In this document: positions 4,931 to 8,629 of the stretch, in pieces | Layout: each line of letters starts with the position of its first letter | How positions within the stretch are numbered: the stretch's first letter is position 1 | Assembly (NCBI GenBank): GCA_003151215.1 | Contig: PLXB01000373.1 | Location: 609-9,237, forward strand | DNA from: Ignavibacteriota bacterium | Lineage (GTDB): Bacteria; Bacteroidota; Kapaibacteriia; Palsa-1295 | Length of the DNA: 8,629 nucleotides | Direction of reading: 5' to 3' | Notes under the pieces: generated by a model | Told to the model about the DNA's origin: nothing | Database searches by the model: none | The model's input: the letters and a program-made list of their open reading frames with translations, nothing else | Made by a program: the position numbers and the translations under genes

Positions 4931-6504
4931 TGACTTCGCTATTTCCATTGCGCGAGAAGCGGATTCTTCGGTATGTAATTTCCTTTGTTATCATCTCTCG
5001 CGTTTTATTGATGTTTCGTTCGGAAGAACGGATTTATTCCCGTCCGTATTTAGAGGATTCATATTATCTTTATAATTGTGCAGAGCATTTCGCTCATGGC
5101 GAAGGCTTTACCTGCGACGGAAAGCAGCCGACCAATGGCGTTCAGCCGCTTATCGTCATTCTTTATGCACCTCTTTTTCTTATCGCCGGAGCAGATAAGC
5201 TTCTTGCCTTAAAACTCGGCTTTATTCTTGTTGCGCTCTTTGATTCACTCAGTGTGATCTTTATTGCACGCTTAGTCCGAACACTGCAAAAAAAACCGAG
5301 CGCGGAAGATTCACCCTGGAAATCTCCTCCCATCATTGCTGCCATTTTATGGGCGGGATTATATCCGATTTTCGTGCATACCGGCGGCGGACTTGAAACA
5401 GGTATTTATTCGACAATGCTTCTTGCCTCGCTGTATTGGTATGCAAAACTTTCGAGAGTGCGCGATGAAGGGCAAGAAATAAGTGTCATGCAATGGGTAT
5501 CTCTTGGCATTATTTTAGGATTTACGGTTCTTGCCCGGATCGACGCCGTATTTCTTGTCGTGATTCTTGCGTGCTATGAATTATATAGATTCAAAGGCAG
5601 AGGATTGACAAGCGGCGCGATCATTTCCCTGAGTTCATTCATTGTCTCAAGTCCGTGGTGGTGGTATAATTATACTATCTTTGGAAGTTTTATGCCGCAG
5701 AGCGGCGCTTCGGAAACTCTGAATGGCGGTATGATCGGAGAGAATATAATACGGGGAGCAAGTGTCATTGCCGATATCCTTACCGTGTTTTTCTTTGCAC
5801 CGTATTATGATATTCCAGGATGGAGTATTTCTCTTCTGGTAATAGCCATACCCGGAATTGTGCTTTGTATCATTATCAAATATAAACTTTCGGAATTCAT
5901 GCACTCTGAATTCAACCTCGCAGTGCTTATACCGTATCTCTTTTTTTGCGGAGCGCTTGGTATCTATTATATTTTCTTTTTCAGCGCGCCTCATTTTTTG
6001 CCAAGATATTTGCATCCGTTCCGGATCGTTTGGCTTGTGCTTTTCTCTTGTGCTGCACCAAAACTTTTTCAAATAGGTAACGATTATTACAGGCAGTCAA
6101 AAAGCATTACGCTTGCTACTACCGGAACACTTGCCTTATGTGCTTTTGGCTTCAGCGCCTGGAGTTATCTCCATTATTTTACGATTAATAAGCCGAACGA
6201 TTTCTATGCGATGGGGAGATTCGCATTGCGGCATTCCGCCGAGCGCATAGGAATGGAGCAATCCGGTACGGCAGGGTTCATTGCTGCGAATGTTATCAAT
6301 CTTGATGGCAAGGTGAATATCGAGGCATTGCGAGCCAGGCAAAAAAACGATATTGGCGCCTATATTGAAAGCCAGAAGCTGGATTATATTGCCGATTGGC
6401 GGGAGTTCAGCGAACCGATGGTTGCTTCTGCCGCAAAACATGGGGGAAAATTTCAGGAAGTTGATTCGATCGGAAGAGTTATTATTTTTAAGAGAGTACA
6501 ATAG
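4930..6504 (+). CDS. Polytopic membrane glycosyltransferase, GT-C fold (ArnT/PMT-like)
   Basis: This 524-residue inner membrane protein has roughly ten to twelve hydrophobic segments between residues 12 and 415 and a soluble C-terminal domain of about 110 residues. Family-type motifs are visible. There is an acidic E-D-S-Y-Y (42-46) in the first external loop, where GT-C enzymes keep their catalytic Asp, then G-F-T-C-D-G and T-N-G-V-Q-P-L (59-74). Others are G-G-L-E-T-G (153-158), A-R-I-D (202-205), P-W-W-W-Y-N (242-247) and P-R-Y-L-H-P-F (358-364). The C-terminal domain holds G-T-A-G-F and V-I-N-L-D-G-K-V-N (446-463), typical of large hypothetical GT-C proteins. Such enzymes transfer a sugar from a polyprenyl-phosphate donor on the periplasmic side. 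The acceptor (lipid, glycan or protein) cannot be read from the sequence. The start is fixed by the 1-base overlap with the sigma stop, and it ends in TAG. Confidence 0.8.
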   Translation: MTSLFPLREKRILRYVISFVIISRVLLMFRSEERIYSRPYLEDSYYLYNCAEHFAHGEGFTCDGKQPTNGVQPLIVILYAPLFLIAGADKLLALKLGFILVALFDSLSVIFIARLVRTLQKKPSAEDSPWKSPPIIAAILWAGLYPIFVHTGGGLETGIYSTMLLASLYWYAKLSRVRDEGQEISVMQWVSLGIILGFTVLARIDAVFLVVILACYELYRFKGRGLTSGAIISLSSFIVSSPWWWYNYTIFGSFMPQSGASETLNGGMIGENIIRGASVIADILTVFFFAPYYDIPGWSISLLVIAIPGIVLCIIIKYKLSEFMHSEFNLAVLIPYLFFCGALGIYYIFFFSAPHFLPRYLHPFRIVWLVLFSCAAPKLFQIGNDYYRQSKSITLATTGTLALCAFGFSAWSYLHYFTINKPNDFYAMGRFALRHSAERIGMEQSGTAGFIAANVINLDGKVNIEALRARQKNDIGAYIESQKLDYIADWREFSEPMVASAAKHGGKFQEVDSIGRVIIFKRVQ

Positions 6505-6535
6505 TTATTTTTGTACTACAATCTTTTTTGCAATT

Positions 6536-7261
6536 ATGAAAAAATCAGCATTCGTTCTCGACGTGCCGCCGCCGGAGATGCCATTTGAAGGTTTTACCGA
6601 GGACACGATCAGATTCCTGCGTGGTTTGAAAAAGAATAATAAGAAAGAATGGTTCGAGGCGCACCGCAATACTTATGAAGAAGATCTTCGTGAGCCATGC
6701 AAGCGGTTTGTCAGCGCTATGGGCAGGGCGCTTGCCGAGGCGAAGCTGCCGCTTATTTCCGATCTGAAGCGTTCGCTTTTTCGGATCAACCGCGACATCC
6801 GTTTTTCCAAAGATAAATCACCGTATAAAACCCATATCGGAATTGTTTTTCCGATGCAGGAAACAAAAGAAGACGAATGGTCGGGAATGTATCTTGGTTT
6901 CGAACCGGCGGGTAAGAATGACGTAAAAGCGTATGTTGGCGGCGGAGCTTATATGCCGTCAAGCCCCTATCTGAAACGGATTCGAAAGAAGATAGATAGG
7001 CAATATAACGAGCTTGAAAAATTAGCTGCGGATAAGAATTTCAAGAAAGAATATTCCAAAGGTATTATCGGAGAATCGCTGAAACGAATGCCACAAGGAT
7101 ATGAAGAAGGACATCCGGCCGCTGATTGGTTAAAGATGAAAAGTTATACGTTCGGATCGGATCTTACTAAGAAAGAGCTGTTAAGTCCGAATCTTCCGAA
7201 AATATTAATACAGAAGATCAAAGCAGCGCAGCCTGTTCTTAATTTTCTTGCGGAAGCATAA
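6536..7261 (+). CDS. DUF2461 family protein (TIGR02453)
   Basis: This is a 241-residue cytoplasmic protein without signal peptide or membrane segment. Conserved family blocks are seen in order: F-L-R-G-L-K-K-N-N-K-K-E-W-F (27-40); L-F-R-I-N-R-D-I-R-F-S-K-D-K-S-P-Y-K-T-H-I-G (81-102), the hallmark of the family; a G-M-Y-L-G-F-E-P block followed by V-G-G-G-A-Y-M-P-S; and G-H-P-A-A-D-W-L-K near the C-terminus. The biochemical role of the family is not established. The ATG at 6536 is chosen because the family's first block begins about 25 residues later; the open frame extends 61 codons further back, but that part lies inside the glycosyltransferase gene in another frame. The gap to that gene is 31 bases, so it is probably the last gene of the same transcript. 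Confidence 0.88.
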   Translation: MKKSAFVLDVPPPEMPFEGFTEDTIRFLRGLKKNNKKEWFEAHRNTYEEDLREPCKRFVSAMGRALAEAKLPLISDLKRSLFRINRDIRFSKDKSPYKTHIGIVFPMQETKEDEWSGMYLGFEPAGKNDVKAYVGGGAYMPSSPYLKRIRKKIDRQYNELEKLAADKNFKKEYSKGIIGESLKRMPQGYEEGHPAADWLKMKSYTFGSDLTKKELLSPNLPKILIQKIKAAQPVLNFLAEA

Positions 7262-7267
7262 AATAAA

Positions 7268-7290
7268 AGGGCGACCGATTCGGCCGCCCT
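7268..7290 (-). terminator. Intrinsic terminator of the cytochrome c peroxidase gene
   Basis: The outer stem AGGGCG/CGCCCT encloses a second CCG/CGG stem across one mismatch, with a three-base ATT loop. On the minus strand the stem runs straight into TTTTATTTTATG, the U-rich tail needed for intrinsic termination, about 43 bases past the peroxidase stop codon. On the plus strand no T-run follows, so it should not terminate the DUF2461 transcript efficiently, even though the hairpin begins only 6 bases beyond that stop. Confidence 0.8.
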
Positions 7291-7332
7291 AACAATTCCG
7301 GAAATCCTTAAGAAATCCTCCCGCTCAAAGTC

Positions 7333-8514
7333 TTAGTTACTCCATGGATTGGCAAATTTTGTATTATCAATAGCTGTGAATTTTGTGTCGGTCAATGTTT
7401 TAAGGAATTCGATAATATCGGCCATATCCTGATCGCTAAGGTTCAAAGGTTTGATGCGAGCATCGGTATTGGTCGTGCGATGATTGCCGCCTTTATTGTA
7501 ATTCTTGAGAACATCCTCGAGCGTAGCAAAGCTGCCATCATGCATGTAGGGAGCAGTAAGTGCAACATTACGCAGCGATGGCGTCTTGAATAATCCGACA
7601 AGAGACTTATCATTAATAACGACGTTCGCTCTGCCTTTATCGCCGATCTGATTTATGCCGATTCCATTATCATGGAATTGCTGATCGGTGAAGTTATACC
7701 CTGAATGGCAGGAAACACAATTCGCCCCCTTGGTATCGGTAAAAAGCTGGAGACCGTGCAATGCTTCGGGATTATATTTGTAAGCAGTCTGGTCACCATT
7801 GTTATAGGCATCGAATGTGCTTTGGGTACTAATGAATGTCCGCTCGAAACAAGCAATTGATTTTGCAATACGATCCATCGAAATATTCGAACTGCCCCAT
7901 GCAGCGATAAAAAGGTTAGGGTAACTTTGACCGTTCAGATCAGCAGTTCTGCCGTTAAGCCGCTTAAAAAGAAAGTTCGTATCGTTCGGTCCCGGACCGG
8001 AATTATATCCGCTGGGAACGGTATCCTGCGCAGTCGTCGAGAAATTATTTCCCATTTCAACCGAATTGAAGATGGGTCCGGGAGCATGCGTTTCCAGTGT
8101 TTGGAATCTCCCGTCCCAGGTGAATTGAGTATTATAAGCAACATTAGCAAGGGCAGGAGCATTGCGGGTTCCATGCTGTCCCTGCATTCCCATACTGGTC
8201 GGGAAAATATCCGAAAAGCCATGAGCAACCTGATGACATGAAGCGCAGGCAGTTGACCCATCCACGCTTAACTGCTTATCATAAAATAAATGTCTGCCAA
8301 GCTCTATCTTTGCGGCTGTCATCGGATTATCTGCCGGAATGACAAGAGCATCCGGAGACTTCGGAATCGTATTATTGACCGGGTTTACAGCAGGCACAGT
8401 ATCGGATGGTGTTGTCATTTCTTGCTTGCTGCAGCTTGAAAGGAACACCATTATTGTCAAAGTAAACACCAGTATGCCGCTGCGATGCAGGGATGGGATC
8501 GGATGATTTTTCAT
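7333..8514 (-). CDS. Di-haem cytochrome c peroxidase, lipoprotein (CcpA/MauG family)
   Basis: This 393-residue exported protein has a lipoprotein signal peptide with lipobox L-S-S-C (25-28), so it is probably anchored to a membrane facing the periplasm. Two c-type haem sites are present: C-A-S-C-H (90-94) and C-V-S-C-H (266-270). Other family marks are R-N-A-P-A-L-A-N (117-124), W-D-G-R-F (133-137) and V-E-M-G (152-155). The block T-P-S-L-R-N-V-A-L-T-A-P-Y-M-H-D-G-S-F (311-329) includes M324, a candidate distal ligand for the high-potential haem; MauG has Tyr at the corresponding place, so peroxidase is favoured. Enzymes of this type reduce hydrogen peroxide to water with electrons from small cytochromes or other donors. 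Length and both haem motifs are intact. It is monocistronic, convergent with the DUF2461 gene, and followed by its own terminator. Confidence 0.92.
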   Translation of the reverse strand: MKNHPIPSLHRSGILVFTLTIMVFLSSCSKQEMTTPSDTVPAVNPVNNTIPKSPDALVIPADNPMTAAKIELGRHLFYDKQLSVDGSTACASCHQVAHGFSDIFPTSMGMQGQHGTRNAPALANVAYNTQFTWDGRFQTLETHAPGPIFNSVEMGNNFSTTAQDTVPSGYNSGPGPNDTNFLFKRLNGRTADLNGQSYPNLFIAAWGSSNISMDRIAKSIACFERTFISTQSTFDAYNNGDQTAYKYNPEALHGLQLFTDTKGANCVSCHSGYNFTDQQFHDNGIGINQIGDKGRANVVINDKSLVGLFKTPSLRNVALTAPYMHDGSFATLEDVLKNYNKGGNHRTTNTDARIKPLNLSDQDMADIIEFLKTLTDTKFTAIDNTKFANPWSN

Positions 8515-8523
8515 AATATATTT

Positions 8524-8527
8524 CTCC
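8524..8527 (-). promoter_or_regulatory. Shine-Dalgarno-like GGAG before the peroxidase gene
   Basis: On the minus strand GGAG lies 9 bases before the ATG at 8514, a usual spacing. It supports this start and stands out because the other genes in the window, including the three T9SS genes and DUF2461, show no clear Shine-Dalgarno. A chance match is possible. Confidence 0.35.
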
Positions 8528-8561
8528 AGAGAGGTACAAAGAACGGATGATGATTAAAAAG

Positions 8562-8602
8562 AAACTTCTCCTAAAATCAAAGCCATTACTACAGAGAAGT
8601 TT
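8562..8602. repeat. Inverted repeat upstream of the peroxidase gene
   Basis: AAACTTCTC (8562-8570) and GAGAAGTTT (8594-8602) are perfect 9-base inverted copies separated by 23 bases, centred about 68 bases before the peroxidase start. This could be a paired operator or a chance repeat in AT-rich DNA. No clear promoter was seen in 8515-8629 to relate it to. Confidence 0.4.
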
Positions 8603-8629
8603 ACCTGCTGAAATAACACCTGAGTTCCC

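Noticed and set aside
5647..6072. Minus-strand open frame of 141 codons inside the glycosyltransferase gene
   Set aside because: It lies opposite clear membrane-protein coding sequence, is rich in basic residues from reversed hydrophobic codons, and has no family resemblance.
6353..6535. Longer N-terminus for the DUF2461 protein
   Set aside because: The extra 61 codons lie mostly in the glycosyltransferase gene in another phase and do not resemble the family; the ATG at 6536 gives a normal family length.

Overview
The window looks like a chromosome segment from the Bacteroidota/Chlorobiota (FCB) group, possibly an Ignavibacteria- or Kapabacteria-like lineage. The main evidence is three secreted proteins ending in type IX secretion system (T9SS) type A sorting domains (a YPNP- or FPNP-type motif followed by a beta-rich tail), and mostly absent Shine-Dalgarno sequences. 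The exact lineage is inference.

Layout. At 1-94 (minus) is the 5' end of a gene cut by the window edge. Its 31 visible residues weakly resemble the start of an ECF sigma factor. The intergenic stretch 95-317 holds a possible promoter for that gene and a long imperfect palindrome (203-303). From 3936 down to 318 (minus) lies a three-gene operon of paralogous T9SS cargo proteins (467, 429 and 310 aa). Both junctions are 4-nt ATGA overlaps. All three share a signal peptide, an IPT/TIG-like N-terminal domain, a divergent aromatic-rich middle and a C-terminal sorting domain; the first two also carry a fibronectin III-like domain.

The divergent intergenic region 3937-4144 contains a second long palindrome (4010-4092) built from repeats of a 9-mer. 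From 4145 to 7261 (plus) runs a gene set in tight order. First is an ECF-type RNA polymerase sigma factor with an unusual Lys/Pro/Ala-rich N-terminal extension, split in frame by an amber codon immediately followed by ATG (TAGATG). Next is a polytopic GT-C type glycosyltransferase, overlapping the sigma stop by 1 nt (TAATG). A DUF2461-family protein follows 31 nt later. Convergent to these, at 8514-7333 (minus), is a lipoprotein di-haem cytochrome c peroxidase (CcpA/MauG family) with its own intrinsic terminator at 7268-7290.

The most notable features are the interrupted sigma factor, whose two halves are both well preserved, the translationally coupled array of T9SS paralogues with diverged middles, and the two large intergenic palindromes. 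No mobile element, CRISPR array or RNA gene was recognised.
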